The position numbers were made by a program, and so were the translations under genes. From assembly GCA_017856435.1 (NCBI GenBank), contig JAFMFB010000006.1, positions 18,758 to 82,757 of the forward strand: a stretch of 64,000 nucleotides of DNA, given 5' to 3'. This DNA is from Burkholderiaceae bacterium (GTDB taxonomy: Bacteria; Pseudomonadota; Gammaproteobacteria; Burkholderiales; Burkholderiaceae_C). Shown in pieces: positions 25,987-35,254 of this stretch (position 1 is the stretch's first letter; every line of letters begins with the position of its first letter). Under the pieces are notes generated by a model. It had not been told where the DNA came from. It made no database searches and saw only the letters and a program-made list of their open reading frames with translations.

Positions 25987-27330
25987 ATGTCATCCATGAC
26001 CCCCCAGGAAATCGTCTCTGAGCTAGACCGGCATATTGTGGGTCAGCATGAAGCCAAGCGAGCGGTCGCGATTGCCTTGCGTAACCGTTGGCGCAGGCAG
26101 CAGGTTGAGCCCGGCCTGCGTGAGGAGATTACCCCGAAAAATATTCTCATGATCGGCCCCACCGGGGTCGGCAAGACCGAGATTGCCCGGCGGCTGGCGC
26201 ATTTGGCCGATGCGCCCTTCATCAAGGTCGAGGCCACCAAATTCACAGAAGTCGGTTATGTCGGCAAGGACGTTGATTCGATAGTGCGCGACCTGATGGA
26301 TGTGGCGGTCAAGCAGACACGTGAACTTGCCATGAAAAAAGTGCGTATGCGCGCCGAAGATAGTGCCGAGGAGAGGGTGCTTGACGCACTCATTCCTCCT
26401 GCCCGATCTGACTTTGGTGCGCAAGAGACGCCAACAGACAACAAGGACAACTCAACCCGTCAGATCTTTCGCAAAAAACTTCGCCAGGGTGAACTCGATG
26501 ATCGTGAGATCGAGATTGATCTGGCCGAGGCGCGGCCGCAAATCGAGATCATGGGGCCACCGGGCATGGAGGATATGGCCGAGCAGTTGCGAGGCATGTT
26601 CGGCCAGCTGGGCGCGGGCAAGCGCAAACTGCGCAAATTGCGCATCTCGGAAGCTCTCAAGTTGCTGATTGAGGAAGAGGCCGCCAAACTGGTCAATGAG
26701 GATGAAATTCGAGCCCAGGCCCTCGAAAATGCAGAGAACAACGGCATTGTGTTCATCGACGAGATCGACAAGGTCACTTCTCGCAGCGAGAGCGGTACCA
26801 GTTCAGCAGAGGTCTCTCGACAAGGTGTGCAGCGCGACTTGTTGCCGCTGGTGGAAGGGGCCACCGTGTCCACCAAGTACGGCATGGTCAAGACCGATCA
26901 CATACTGTTCATTGCTTCGGGCGCCTTTCACCTGAGCAAGCCCAGTGACCTGATTCCTGAGTTGCAGGGGCGCTTTCCGATTCGCGTTGAGTTGACCTCC
27001 TTGTCGGTACAGGACTTTGAGGCCATCCTCACACAGACCCAGGCCTCCTTGGTGCGTCAGTACCAAGCCTTGTTAGCCACCGAGGGTGTTCATCTGGAAT
27101 TCACCCCTGCGGGCATTACGCGAATGGCCCGGATCGCCTACGAGGTGAATGAACGAACAGAGAATATCGGGGCACGCAGGCTGGCCACCGTGATGGAGCG
27201 TTTGCTCGATGAAGTCAGTTTTCAGGCCGCCAACTTGCAAGGACAAACCGTACGCATCGATACGGAGCTGGTCGATGCGAGGCTGGCTGAACTCAGCCGT
27301 GATGAAGACCTGTCGCGCTATATTTTGTAA
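25987..27330 (+). CDS. hslU: ATP-dependent protease ATPase subunit HslU
   Basis: The AAA+ unfoldase that feeds substrates to HslV. The 447-residue protein has Walker [11 protein letters not shown], the pore-loop segment [11 protein letters not shown], the inserted I domain between about residues 110 and 230, Walker [12 protein letters not shown] and the sensor arginine region [11 protein letters not shown]. The C-terminus SRYIL is the usual HslV-docking tail. The ATG at 25987 ([19 protein letters not shown]) starts 29 nt after hslV, indicating one operon. The frame is open upstream into hslV but that part is not family-like. Confidence 0.96.
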   Translation: MSSMTPQEIVSELDRHIVGQHEAKRAVAIALRNRWRRQQVEPGLREEITPKNILMIGPTGVGKTEIARRLAHLADAPFIKVEATKFTEVGYVGKDVDSIVRDLMDVAVKQTRELAMKKVRMRAEDSAEERVLDALIPPARSDFGAQETPTDNKDNSTRQIFRKKLRQGELDDREIEIDLAEARPQIEIMGPPGMEDMAEQLRGMFGQLGAGKRKLRKLRISEALKLLIEEEAAKLVNEDEIRAQALENAENNGIVFIDEIDKVTSRSESGTSSAEVSRQGVQRDLLPLVEGATVSTKYGMVKTDHILFIASGAFHLSKPSDLIPELQGRFPIRVELTSLSVQDFEAILTQTQASLVRQYQALLATEGVHLEFTPAGITRMARIAYEVNERTENIGARRLATVMERLLDEVSFQAANLQGQTVRIDTELVDARLAELSRDEDLSRYIL

Positions 27331-27508
27331 GCCTGAAGCCACAGCTTAACCGGGCCTCCTCTTAAGAATGGACATTCAGTCTTTTCTCTAAGTGCTTAAT
27401 TTAGAACGTTTTTTAACAATAAATCTCATTAAAAAAAACCTTCTAAGTCATTGATTTCATTGGAAAATTTCAACACCCCCCCTTGCAGCCTATTGATTTC
27501 CTGTTACA

Positions 27509-27533
27509 GTGGGAGAAAGTGGAAAAAAGTGGT
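27509..27533 (+). promoter_or_regulatory. MraZ operator (three GTGGN repeats at 10-bp period)
   Basis: GTGGG, GTGGA and GTGGT lie at 27509, 27519 and 27529, each separated by 5 nt. This is the arrangement by which MraZ represses its own dcw promoter in other bacteria. The rest of the 260-bp gap (27331-27590) is unusually AT-rich for this genome and must hold the dcw promoter, but I cannot assign a convincing -35/-10 pair. Confidence 0.8.
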
Positions 27534-27590
27534 GGAAATTGATTGTCAATTACCGCCGCCTAAATCTTTCTGTCACGGGGAAGGCTGGTT

Positions 27591-28019
27591 GTGTTTCAAG
27601 GTGCTTCATCGCTGAATTTGGATATCAAGGGTCGCCTATCGGTGCCGACTCGGCATCGTGATGTGCTGATTGCAACTGCGGCCGGTGCGCTGACCCTGAC
27701 CAAGCATCCGCATGGCTGTCTGATGGTCTTTCCCCGGCCCGAATGGGAAAAGTTTCGTGAACGGATTGCGGCGCTGCCGATGCAGGCGCAATGGTGGAAG
27801 CGAATTTTTCTTGGCAACGCCATGGACGTCGAGATGGACGCCAGCGGCCGCATGCTGGTCTCGCCCGAATTGCGGCAGGCTGCGGGCATCAGCAAGGAAG
27901 CCATCTTGTTGGGCATGGGCAATCACTTTGAGTTGTGGGACAAGGCGAGCTACGAAGCGCAGGAAGCGCAAGCCATGCAGGATGAGATGCCCGATGTATT
28001 CAAGGACTTCTCGTTCTGA
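27591..28019 (+). CDS. mraZ: Transcriptional repressor MraZ
   Basis: The first gene of the dcw cluster; MraZ is a ring-forming DNA-binding protein with two AbrB-like repeats that represses the cluster. The 142-residue protein shows the family motifs [17 protein letters not shown] and the second copy [18 protein letters not shown]. The start is a GTG with a GGGGAAGG ribosome binding site. The MraZ-type operator lies about 60-80 nt upstream. rsmH follows after 9 nt. Confidence 0.95.
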   Translation: MFQGASSLNLDIKGRLSVPTRHRDVLIATAAGALTLTKHPHGCLMVFPRPEWEKFRERIAALPMQAQWWKRIFLGNAMDVEMDASGRMLVSPELRQAAGISKEAILLGMGNHFELWDKASYEAQEAQAMQDEMPDVFKDFSF

Positions 28020-28028
28020 AGGATAACG

Positions 28029-28967
28029 GTGGAACCAGCCTCATGGACACACACCACCGTCTTGTTGAACGAAGCAGTCGATGCCCTCCTTGCCATGGAG
28101 GGCGGCAGCGACAGCCACACCAGGGACGGTACTTTCGTGGACGCCACCTTCGGTCGCGGGGGGCACTCGCGCTTGATTCTGTCGCGGCTTTCGCAGCGCG
28201 GTCGCCTGATTGCCTTCGACAAGGACGCCGAGGCTGTCGCAGTGGCTGCCAGTATCGGCGACCCGCGCTTTTCCATTCGGCACCAGGGTTTTGCGTCGCT
28301 GGGGGAGTTGCCTTCGGGGGGCATCGCCGGCGTGCTGATGGACCTAGGGGTGAGTTCGCCGCAGATCGACAACCCGGCGCGCGGTTTCAGCTTTCGCTTC
28401 GAGGGCCCGCTGGACATGCGCATGGATACCACACGCGGCCAGAGTGCAGCGCAGTGGCTGGCAACGGCCGAAGCCCGGCAGATTGCGGAGGTCATTCGTG
28501 AGTATGGCGAGGAGCGGTTTGCTGGCCAAATTGCAAAGGCGATTGTTGCTCGCCGCCAGGCTTCAGGCCCAGTGGCCACGACTACCGAGTTGGCCGAGCT
28601 CGTGGCTGGCGCGGTCAAAACCCGCGAGCCAGGGCAGAACCCAGCAACACGCACATTTCAGGCACTTCGGATTTACGTCAACGCCGAGCTTGAAGAACTG
28701 CAGCAGGCCTTGGAGGCATGTTTGAATGTCTTGCAACCAGGGGGCCGGCTGGTGGTAATCAGTTTTCATTCATTGGAAGACCGGATCGTCAAGCAGTTCA
28801 TCGCGAAGCATTCTCGCGAAGTCTACGATCGACGTGTGCCGTTTGCCCCGCCGCAAGCTGTGAAGTTGCGAGCGCTCGGGCGCCTCAAGCCGGGTGACGC
28901 AGAAGTGGCTGCCAACCCGCGCGCGCGCAGTGCCGTCATGCGGGTGGCCGAAAGGACGGCAGCATGA
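28029..28967 (+). CDS. rsmH: 16S rRNA (cytosine-N4)-methyltransferase RsmH (MraW)
   Basis: RsmH methylates N4 of C1402 in 16S rRNA. The 312-residue protein shows [13 protein letters not shown], the SAM site [40 protein letters not shown] and the C-terminal [15 protein letters not shown]. The start is a GTG at 28029, preceded by GAAGGAT from the mraZ 3' end. Its stop codon overlaps the ATG of a 16-codon mini-ORF that leads into ftsL. Confidence 0.96.
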   Translation: MEPASWTHTTVLLNEAVDALLAMEGGSDSHTRDGTFVDATFGRGGHSRLILSRLSQRGRLIAFDKDAEAVAVAASIGDPRFSIRHQGFASLGELPSGGIAGVLMDLGVSSPQIDNPARGFSFRFEGPLDMRMDTTRGQSAAQWLATAEARQIAEVIREYGEERFAGQIAKAIVARRQASGPVATTTELAELVAGAVKTREPGQNPATRTFQALRIYVNAELEELQQALEACLNVLQPGGRLVVISFHSLEDRIVKQFIAKHSREVYDRRVPFAPPQAVKLRALGRLKPGDAEVAANPRARSAVMRVAERTAA

Positions 28968-29014
28968 GCACTTTCTGGGATGAAAAGCTTGGCAGCGGAG
29001 GGTGTGCGCCGTGA
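28964..29014 (+). CDS. 16-codon mini-ORF bridging rsmH and ftsL
   Basis: The ATG overlaps the rsmH stop (ATGA) and the frame [16 protein letters not shown] ends with a TGA that overlaps the ftsL GTG (GTGA). It also contains the ftsL ribosome binding site GGAGGG. It has no recognisable homology and is best explained as a translational coupler that keeps ribosomes on the mRNA across the gap. It could be chance. Confidence 0.35.
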   Translation: MSTFWDEKLGSGGCAP

Positions 29015-29292
29015 CGCGACTTAACCTGCTGCTGTTGCTCGCAGTCATGTCAAGTGCCTTGTATCTGGTGAACGTCCAGTACGAATCGCGTCGCCTGTTT
29101 GCCGAAATTGACCGTGCGCTGAGTGAGGAGCGCCGGCTGGAGGCAGAGCATGAGCGCCTGCTGGCTGAACGGCGTGCCCAGGCAGCGCCCCTCCGGGTGG
29201 AAAAGCTGGCCAAGGATCGGTTGCAGATGCGACCGGCGTCGCCAGCCATCTCGATCTACGTGACCCGGCCGCAGGGTGAAGGCAGCCCATGA
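29011..29292 (+). CDS. ftsL: Cell division protein FtsL
   Basis: A 93-residue bitopic division protein that forms the FtsQLB complex and activates FtsWI. It has a very short cytoplasmic end (TRLN), one membrane segment (LLLLLAVMSSALYLVNV) and a periplasmic coiled coil (SEERRLEAEHERLLAERRA). The GTG at 29011 is chosen over an upstream GTG at 29002 because GGAGGG lies at the correct distance (8 nt). The stop overlaps the ftsI ATG by 4 nt. Confidence 0.92.
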   Translation: MTRLNLLLLLAVMSSALYLVNVQYESRRLFAEIDRALSEERRLEAEHERLLAERRAQAAPLRVEKLAKDRLQMRPASPAISIYVTRPQGEGSP

Positions 29293-31022
29293 GTCGCAGC
29301 ATCCTTTACACCTCCAGCCCGCTGCTTGCCAGTCGCACCCCAGTGTGGCGCAGCAAATTCATCGTAGCAGTGCTGGCCTTGACCTTTCTTGGGCTGGGTG
29401 TGCGTGCGGCCTACATTCAGGTGGTATCGAATGACTTTTTCCAATACCAGGGGCAGGTCCGTTTTGCCCGAACCCTGGAAATACCTGCCAGCCGTGGCCG
29501 AGTCCTGGACCGCAATGGGCTGATTCTCGCTTCCAGCGTGCTGGCCTCCAGCGTATGGGCCATTCCGGAGGATGTGGAACGTGATGAAGAGCGATTGCGC
29601 CAGTTGGCCCGCCTGTTGGATATGTCCCTGGCAGAGTTGAATAAAAAACTGGAGGATGAGGACAAGACCTTTGTCTGGATCAAGCGTCAGGTGGATGAGC
29701 CGGTGGCCAAGCAGATCGACGCGCTCAAGATCAAAGGGATCTACCAGCGCAAAGAGTACAAACGCCAGTACCCCGAAGGTGAGGCCGCTGCCCATGTCGT
29801 GGGCTTCACCAATGTGGAGGACAAGGGTCAGGAAGGTGTGGAGCTGGCTTTTGAGAAAACCCTGGCTGGCAAATCGGGCTCGCGCCGTGTGATCAAGGAC
29901 AGGCTGGGCAGTGTGGTGGAGGCGGTGGGCGAGACCGTACCGCCCGTGGATGGCCTGGACCTGCAGCTCTCGATAGACAGCAAAGTCCAGTTTTTTGCCT
30001 ACCAGAAGTTGCGTGAATCCGTACGCGAAAACAAGGCGGCTTCGGGCAGTATTGTGGTGCTGGATGCCCAAAGCGGCGAGGTGTTGGCCCTGGCCAACTA
30101 CCCGAGCTATGTGCCAGGCAAACGGCAGAATCTCAGTGGCGCCCAGTTACGCAATCGGGCCCTCACCGATACCTTCGAGCCTGGTTCAACCACCAAACCC
30201 TTTATTGCCGCCCTGGCGCTGGAAAAGGGCCTGGTTCGACCCGAGACACAGATACAGACCGCACCGGGCCGTCTCACCATCGGCGGGGCGACCATCAGCG
30301 ACGCGCATCCGCACGGGGTGCTGACGGTCAATGAAATCATTCAGAAGTCCAGCAATGTCGGCACCGTCAAGATGGCGATGCAGATGCCAGCCCGCGAAAT
30401 GTGGGAGATGTATAGCCTGGTCGGTTTTGGGCAAAAGCCGCAATTGCCTTTTCCGGGTGTTGTGAGCGGCCGACTCCGGGCCCACAAGACCTGGCGCCCA
30501 ATCGAGCAGGCGACCATGAGCTATGGCTATGGACTGTCGGTCAGCCTGTTTCAGCTGGCCCATGCCTACAGCGTGTTTGCCCGCGATGGTCAGCTGGTTC
30601 CGGTGACGCTGCTGAAAACTTCGGGGGCGGCCGGGGGTGTGCGTGTGATGCAGGCACGCCATGCCGAGTCAGTGCGTCACATGTTGCAACTGGTGACCAG
30701 CCCTGGCGGCACCGCCATCAAGGCCCAGACCATGGGTTATTCGGTGGGCGGCAAAACAGGCACGGCGCACAAGGTGGAAGGCAGGGGCTATGCCAGCCAC
30801 AAATACCGTGGCTTCTTTGTCGGCTTGGCACCTGTCGAGCAGCCCCGCATCGTGGTGGCAGTCATGATTGATGAGCCAACGGCCGGTAGATACTATGGCG
30901 GCGACGTGGCGGCCCCGGTGTTCAGCGAAACCGTCCAGCAGACCTTGCGTTTGCTCGGCATCCAGCCGGATGTGCCCGTCAAGCCGGGCATCATTGCCAA
31001 CGCGGTGGGAGAAAGCTTCTGA
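29289..31022 (+). CDS. ftsI: Peptidoglycan D,D-transpeptidase FtsI (PBP3)
   Basis: The septal transpeptidase that cross-links new peptidoglycan at division. The 577-residue protein has one N-terminal membrane segment (FIVAVLALTFLGLGVRAAYI), a pedestal domain with RGRVLDRNG, and the penicillin-binding domain with the active-site serine in GSTTKP (S300, K303), the SSN motif in KSSNVGTVK and KTG at about residue 489. All catalytic motifs are intact. It overlaps ftsL (4 nt) and murE (1 nt). Confidence 0.97.
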   Translation: MSRSILYTSSPLLASRTPVWRSKFIVAVLALTFLGLGVRAAYIQVVSNDFFQYQGQVRFARTLEIPASRGRVLDRNGLILASSVLASSVWAIPEDVERDEERLRQLARLLDMSLAELNKKLEDEDKTFVWIKRQVDEPVAKQIDALKIKGIYQRKEYKRQYPEGEAAAHVVGFTNVEDKGQEGVELAFEKTLAGKSGSRRVIKDRLGSVVEAVGETVPPVDGLDLQLSIDSKVQFFAYQKLRESVRENKAASGSIVVLDAQSGEVLALANYPSYVPGKRQNLSGAQLRNRALTDTFEPGSTTKPFIAALALEKGLVRPETQIQTAPGRLTIGGATISDAHPHGVLTVNEIIQKSSNVGTVKMAMQMPAREMWEMYSLVGFGQKPQLPFPGVVSGRLRAHKTWRPIEQATMSYGYGLSVSLFQLAHAYSVFARDGQLVPVTLLKTSGAAGGVRVMQARHAESVRHMLQLVTSPGGTAIKAQTMGYSVGGKTGTAHKVEGRGYASHKYRGFFVGLAPVEQPRIVVAVMIDEPTAGRYYGGDVAAPVFSETVQQTLRLLGIQPDVPVKPGIIANAVGESF

Positions 31023-32563
31023 TGCAGCGGCTCGATACCCCTGCGCAGGCTGCCAGCTGGCTGCGCGCCCGAACTGGCGGCAACCTGAGCGCTGACAGTC
31101 GGCAGCTCGGCGCAGGGGACGGATTTATTGCTTGGCCAGGTGCCAAAGTGGACGCACGGCGCTTTGTCAAGGCGGCCCTGGCCCAGGGTGCGGGAGCATG
31201 CCTGGTGGAGAACGAGGGCTTGGCAGCCTTCGATCTTGACGATGCTCGGGTGGCCGCCTATGCCGGACTCAAGCAGGATTGCGGGCCAATCGCAGCGGCC
31301 TATTACGAGATCCCATCCGATCAGTTGGACGTGCTGGCCGTCACTGGAACCAACGGCAAGACCAGTACCACCTGGTGGCTGGCCCAGGCCCTTTCCGGCT
31401 TGTCCCAGCCCATCCCCTGCGGCCTGATCGGTACCCTGGGCGTTGGCCAGATTGGGGCCTCAGGGCAGCTGGGGGCGGGCTTGGCGGACACCGGGTTGAC
31501 GACACCGGATCCGGTTTTACTGCAGGCGACGCTACACCGGTTTGTCGCGCAGGGACTGTCAGCGTGTGCCATGGAAGCGTCGTCGATTGGCCTGGCTGAG
31601 CATCGACTGGATGGCACTCGGATTCGTACCGCGGTCTTGACCAATTTCACCCAGGATCATCTGGATTACCACGTGAGCATGCAGGCCTACTGGCAAGCCA
31701 AGCAGGCCCTGTTTGACTGGCCCGGCCTGCGCGCCGTCGTGCTCAATATTGATGACGAGAAGGGCGCTGAGCTCGCGCAACAGCTGCGCCAGCGTCCTCT
31801 GGACCTCTGGACAGTCTCGTGCAAGGGCAAAGCCCGGCTGCAGGCAAAAAACATCCATCTTGGCGCCCGGGGCTTGAGCTTTTCAGTCTGTGAGGCTGAT
31901 GAATGCCACCCGCTGTCCTTGAGGCTGGCGGGTGAGTACAACATCACCAACCTGCTGGAGGTGATTGCCAGCATGCGTACCCTGGGCGTATCCCTTGCCG
32001 ATGCCGTTCAGAGTTGTCACCACCTGGGGCCGGTGCCGGGCCGTATGGAGCTGGTTGAGGCGGATGCATCGACTCACAATCATTTGACCTTGCCCATGGT
32101 GGTGATCGACTATGCCCACACCCCTGACGCGCTGGCGCAGGTATTGCAGGCCTTGCTGCCGCAGGCTTCTGAGCGGGGAGGGCAACTGTGGTGTGTATTT
32201 GGTTGCGGCGGTGATCGCGATGCCAGCAAGCGTCCGCTGATGGGGGCAATTGCGGCACGTTATGCCCATCGGGTGGTTCTCACCAGTGACAATCCCCGCA
32301 GCGAAAAACCCGAGGTCATCATCAGTCAGATCCTGTTGGGACTGGAGGGCTGCAGTCAGGTGGAGGTTGAGCCGGATCGGGCGCAGGCCATTGCGCAGAC
32401 GCTGGCGCAAGCCGATGCCAACGATCTGGTCCTGGTGGCCGGAAAGGGGCATGAAGCCTACCAGGAGGTGGCGGGCCAGCGGCTGCCTTTTTCTGATCAC
32501 CTCGAGGCTCGCAAGGCGCTGCTGGCATGGCCCTCGAACCATCAGGCTGGAGGTCGTGGATGA
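31022..32563 (+). CDS. murE: UDP-MurNAc-tripeptide synthetase MurE (meso-DAP adding)
   Basis: MurE adds meso-diaminopimelate to UDP-MurNAc-L-Ala-D-Glu. The 513-residue Mur ligase shows the P-loop [16 protein letters not shown] and the central-domain block VLTNFTQDHLDYH. The specificity motif DNPR (LTSDNPRSEKP) marks the DAP-type enzyme, which agrees with dapF and mpl in the same window. The nucleotide-binding cysteine-rich stretch FGCGGDRDASKRPLM is also present. It overlaps ftsI by one base (TGATG) and murF by four. Confidence 0.96.
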   Translation: MQRLDTPAQAASWLRARTGGNLSADSRQLGAGDGFIAWPGAKVDARRFVKAALAQGAGACLVENEGLAAFDLDDARVAAYAGLKQDCGPIAAAYYEIPSDQLDVLAVTGTNGKTSTTWWLAQALSGLSQPIPCGLIGTLGVGQIGASGQLGAGLADTGLTTPDPVLLQATLHRFVAQGLSACAMEASSIGLAEHRLDGTRIRTAVLTNFTQDHLDYHVSMQAYWQAKQALFDWPGLRAVVLNIDDEKGAELAQQLRQRPLDLWTVSCKGKARLQAKNIHLGARGLSFSVCEADECHPLSLRLAGEYNITNLLEVIASMRTLGVSLADAVQSCHHLGPVPGRMELVEADASTHNHLTLPMVVIDYAHTPDALAQVLQALLPQASERGGQLWCVFGCGGDRDASKRPLMGAIAARYAHRVVLTSDNPRSEKPEVIISQILLGLEGCSQVEVEPDRAQAIAQTLAQADANDLVLVAGKGHEAYQEVAGQRLPFSDHLEARKALLAWPSNHQAGGRG

Positions 32564-34086
32564 ATCAGACCCGCTCCGCCATGAACCGCCAGATGCTCAA
32601 TCAGGATGGTGCGGTGTCGCCGGGCGCTGCGTCGATCGGAGGGGAGTCCCAAGCCCTGTTTACCTTACAGCAGGCACAAGACTGGCTGACGGGGGCACAC
32701 CTGCTGGGTCAGGAAAACACCGCCGTCAGGCGTGTGCACACTGATACGCGATCATTGCAGGAGGGGGACCTTTTCGTGGCCCTCAAAGGTGAGCGCTTTG
32801 ATGGCAACCAGTTTCTGTCACAGGCGCGCGCTGACGGCGCTGCTGCCGCCATCTGCAGTGACGAGGCTGCCCTGCGCGAATCGGGACTGCCGGGTCTGGT
32901 GGTGAGCGATACACGGCAGTCGTTGGGGGAACTGGCGGCAGCCTGGCGCTCACAATTCAAGCTGCCCCTGGTGGCTGTCACCGGCAGCAACGGCAAGACC
33001 ACTGTCACCCAGATGATTGCAGCGATCATGCGCTGCTGGAAGCCCCAGGCTGTGCTGGCCACCGAGGGTAATTTGAACAATGAAATAGGCCTGCCCTTGA
33101 CATTGTTAGGGCTACGGGCCATTCACCAAATCGCGGTGGTCGAGCTCGGTATGAATCACCCCGGCGAGATCTCCTGGCTGGCTGGCGTTGCCCAGCCAAC
33201 GGTGGCCCTGGTCAACAACGCCCAGCGTGAACACCAGGAATTCATGACCAGCATTCAGGCGGTGGCGCAAGAAAATGGCGCAGTGATCAAGGCGCTTGGA
33301 CCGAGCGGCACGGCGGTGTTCCCTGCCGATGATGCCTTCACAGATTTGTGGTCGGACCTGGCAGGCGAGCGGCCGCGCCTGACCTTTGGGATGGCGACTC
33401 ATACACCAGGGCTGGAACCAGCCCATCGGGCTGAGGCCAACATCATCGGTGTGGGGTTCACCTGGAGCGGTGACGGTTGGCAGGTCAACGCCATCACACC
33501 GGGCGGGCCACTTGAATTTACCTTACAGGTGGCGGGCATTCACAATGTCCGCAACGCCCTGGCGGCGGCGGCCTGTGCCATCGCCGCTGGGGTACCACTA
33601 GCGGCCATTCGGCAGGGGCTGGGGTCTTTTGAGCCGGTCAAGGGTCGCTCACGGGCTCAGAGACTGCGTGTGTCCGGTCATGCGGTGACGCTGGTGGATG
33701 ACAGCTACAACGCCAACCCGGACTCGGTGCGCGCGGCCATCGATGTGTTGGCCGGCTTGCCAGGCCCACGCCTGCTGGTGTTGGGCGACATGGGCGAGGT
33801 GGGTAGCCAGGGCCCCCTGTTTCATGCCGAGGTCGGGGAGTATGCCCGTCAGCGTGGCATTGAGCAATTGTTCGCCATGGGGCAACAAACACAGGCCAGC
33901 CTCAAGGCGTATGGTGCCGGCAGTCATTTTGCCGATATCGACACGCTCAATGCGGCCGTGCTGGAGATGTTGCCCGGGCTGGGCAGCGTGCTGGTCAAGG
34001 GATCGCGTTTCATGAAAATGGAACGGGTGGTGCAGGCCTTATCCAAACAGGCCGAGTTCAACCGGGGAGAAGCCCATGCTGCTTAG
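32560..34086 (+). CDS. murF: UDP-MurNAc-pentapeptide synthetase MurF
   Basis: MurF adds D-Ala-D-Ala to make the UDP-MurNAc-pentapeptide. The 508-residue ligase has the P-loop [14 protein letters not shown], the segment [16 protein letters not shown] and the C-terminal [15 protein letters not shown]. The start at 32560 overlaps the murE stop (ATGA) and is preferred to an in-frame ATG 33 nt earlier. The N-terminus is some 35 residues longer than usual before the first domain ([15 protein letters not shown]). The substrate D-Ala-D-Ala is made by Ddl, encoded further downstream. Confidence 0.96.
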   Translation: MNQTRSAMNRQMLNQDGAVSPGAASIGGESQALFTLQQAQDWLTGAHLLGQENTAVRRVHTDTRSLQEGDLFVALKGERFDGNQFLSQARADGAAAAICSDEAALRESGLPGLVVSDTRQSLGELAAAWRSQFKLPLVAVTGSNGKTTVTQMIAAIMRCWKPQAVLATEGNLNNEIGLPLTLLGLRAIHQIAVVELGMNHPGEISWLAGVAQPTVALVNNAQREHQEFMTSIQAVAQENGAVIKALGPSGTAVFPADDAFTDLWSDLAGERPRLTFGMATHTPGLEPAHRAEANIIGVGFTWSGDGWQVNAITPGGPLEFTLQVAGIHNVRNALAAAACAIAAGVPLAAIRQGLGSFEPVKGRSRAQRLRVSGHAVTLVDDSYNANPDSVRAAIDVLAGLPGPRLLVLGDMGEVGSQGPLFHAEVGEYARQRGIEQLFAMGQQTQASLKAYGAGSHFADIDTLNAAVLEMLPGLGSVLVKGSRFMKMERVVQALSKQAEFNRGEAHAA

Positions 34087-35254
34087 CCTGGCGCAGTGGT
34101 TGCAGTCCATGTCACCCGAGTTCGGATTTTTTCGGGTCTTCCAGTACATCACCTTTCGGGCCGTGATGGCGGCCTTGACAGCTTTACTGATAGGCCTGTT
34201 TGCCGGCCCGTTCGTGATTCGCAAGTTGACCGAACTGAAGATTGGCCAGCCCGTGCGAGGCTATGGTGTGGATACACACCTGGTTAAGCGTGGCACGCCC
34301 ACCATGGGAGGGGTACTGATCCTGCTGTCGATCGCGATTTCCACGCTGCTGTGGTTTGACCTGTCCAATCGATTCGTCTGGATTGTCCTGCTGGTGACCG
34401 TGGGTTTTGGCGCAATAGGCTGGGTCGATGACTGGCGCAAGGTGGTCAACAAAGATCCCGAGGGCATGCGATCGCGGGAGAAATATTTCTGGCAGTCCTT
34501 GATCGGCCTGCTGGCTGCGCTGTATCTGGTGTTTAGCATTTCAGAAAGCAACAACCTGCGTGTGCTTGAACTGTTCTTCCAGTGGGTCAGATCGGGCTTT
34601 GACATCAACCTGCCACCCAAGGCGGGGTTGCTGCTGCCATTTTTCAAGGAGGTGAGCTACCCCCTGGGTGTGTTTGGTTTTGTGATCCTGACCTACCTGG
34701 TGATCGTGGGTTCAAGCAACGCGGTCAACCTGACTGACGGCCTGGATGGCCTGGCCATCATGCCGGTCGTGATGGTGGGGTCGGCCTTGGGGGTGTTTGC
34801 CTATGTCACCGGCAGTTCGGTCTACTCCAAGTACCTGTTTTTTCCGCATATTCCGGGCTCAGGTGAGTTGCTGATATTCACCGCAGCGATGGCAGGAGCT
34901 GGACTGGCCTTTCTCTGGTTCAACGCCCATCCAGCCCAAGTTTTCATGGGTGATGTGGGGGCACTCGCGCTGGGCGCAGCCCTTGGGACGATTGCCGTCA
35001 TCGTGCGGCAGGAAATCGTGCTGGCCATCATGGGGGGCATCTTTGTAGTGGAGGCGCTGTCGGTGATGTTGCAAGTGATGTATTTCAAATTCACCCGGCG
35101 TCGCTTCGGCGAGGGCCGGCGACTGTTCAGGATGGCGCCACTGCATCACCACTTTGAAAAAGGCGGCTGGAAGGAAACGCAGGTGGTGATCCGGTTCTGG
35201 ATCATCACCATGCTGTTGTGTCTGGTCGGACTATCTACCCTGAAGCTGAGATGA
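34076..35254 (+). CDS. mraY: Phospho-MurNAc-pentapeptide transferase MraY
   Basis: MraY transfers phospho-MurNAc-pentapeptide to undecaprenyl phosphate, forming lipid I in the inner membrane. The 392-residue protein has about ten membrane segments. Active-site motifs are [13 protein letters not shown], the aspartates in [16 protein letters not shown] and [19 protein letters not shown], and the [15 protein letters not shown] loop. It overlaps murF by 11 nt and murD by 4. Confidence 0.97.
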   Translation: MLLSLAQWLQSMSPEFGFFRVFQYITFRAVMAALTALLIGLFAGPFVIRKLTELKIGQPVRGYGVDTHLVKRGTPTMGGVLILLSIAISTLLWFDLSNRFVWIVLLVTVGFGAIGWVDDWRKVVNKDPEGMRSREKYFWQSLIGLLAALYLVFSISESNNLRVLELFFQWVRSGFDINLPPKAGLLLPFFKEVSYPLGVFGFVILTYLVIVGSSNAVNLTDGLDGLAIMPVVMVGSALGVFAYVTGSSVYSKYLFFPHIPGSGELLIFTAAMAGAGLAFLWFNAHPAQVFMGDVGALALGAALGTIAVIVRQEIVLAIMGGIFVVEALSVMLQVMYFKFTRRRFGEGRRLFRMAPLHHHFEKGGWKETQVVIRFWIITMLLCLVGLSTLKLR

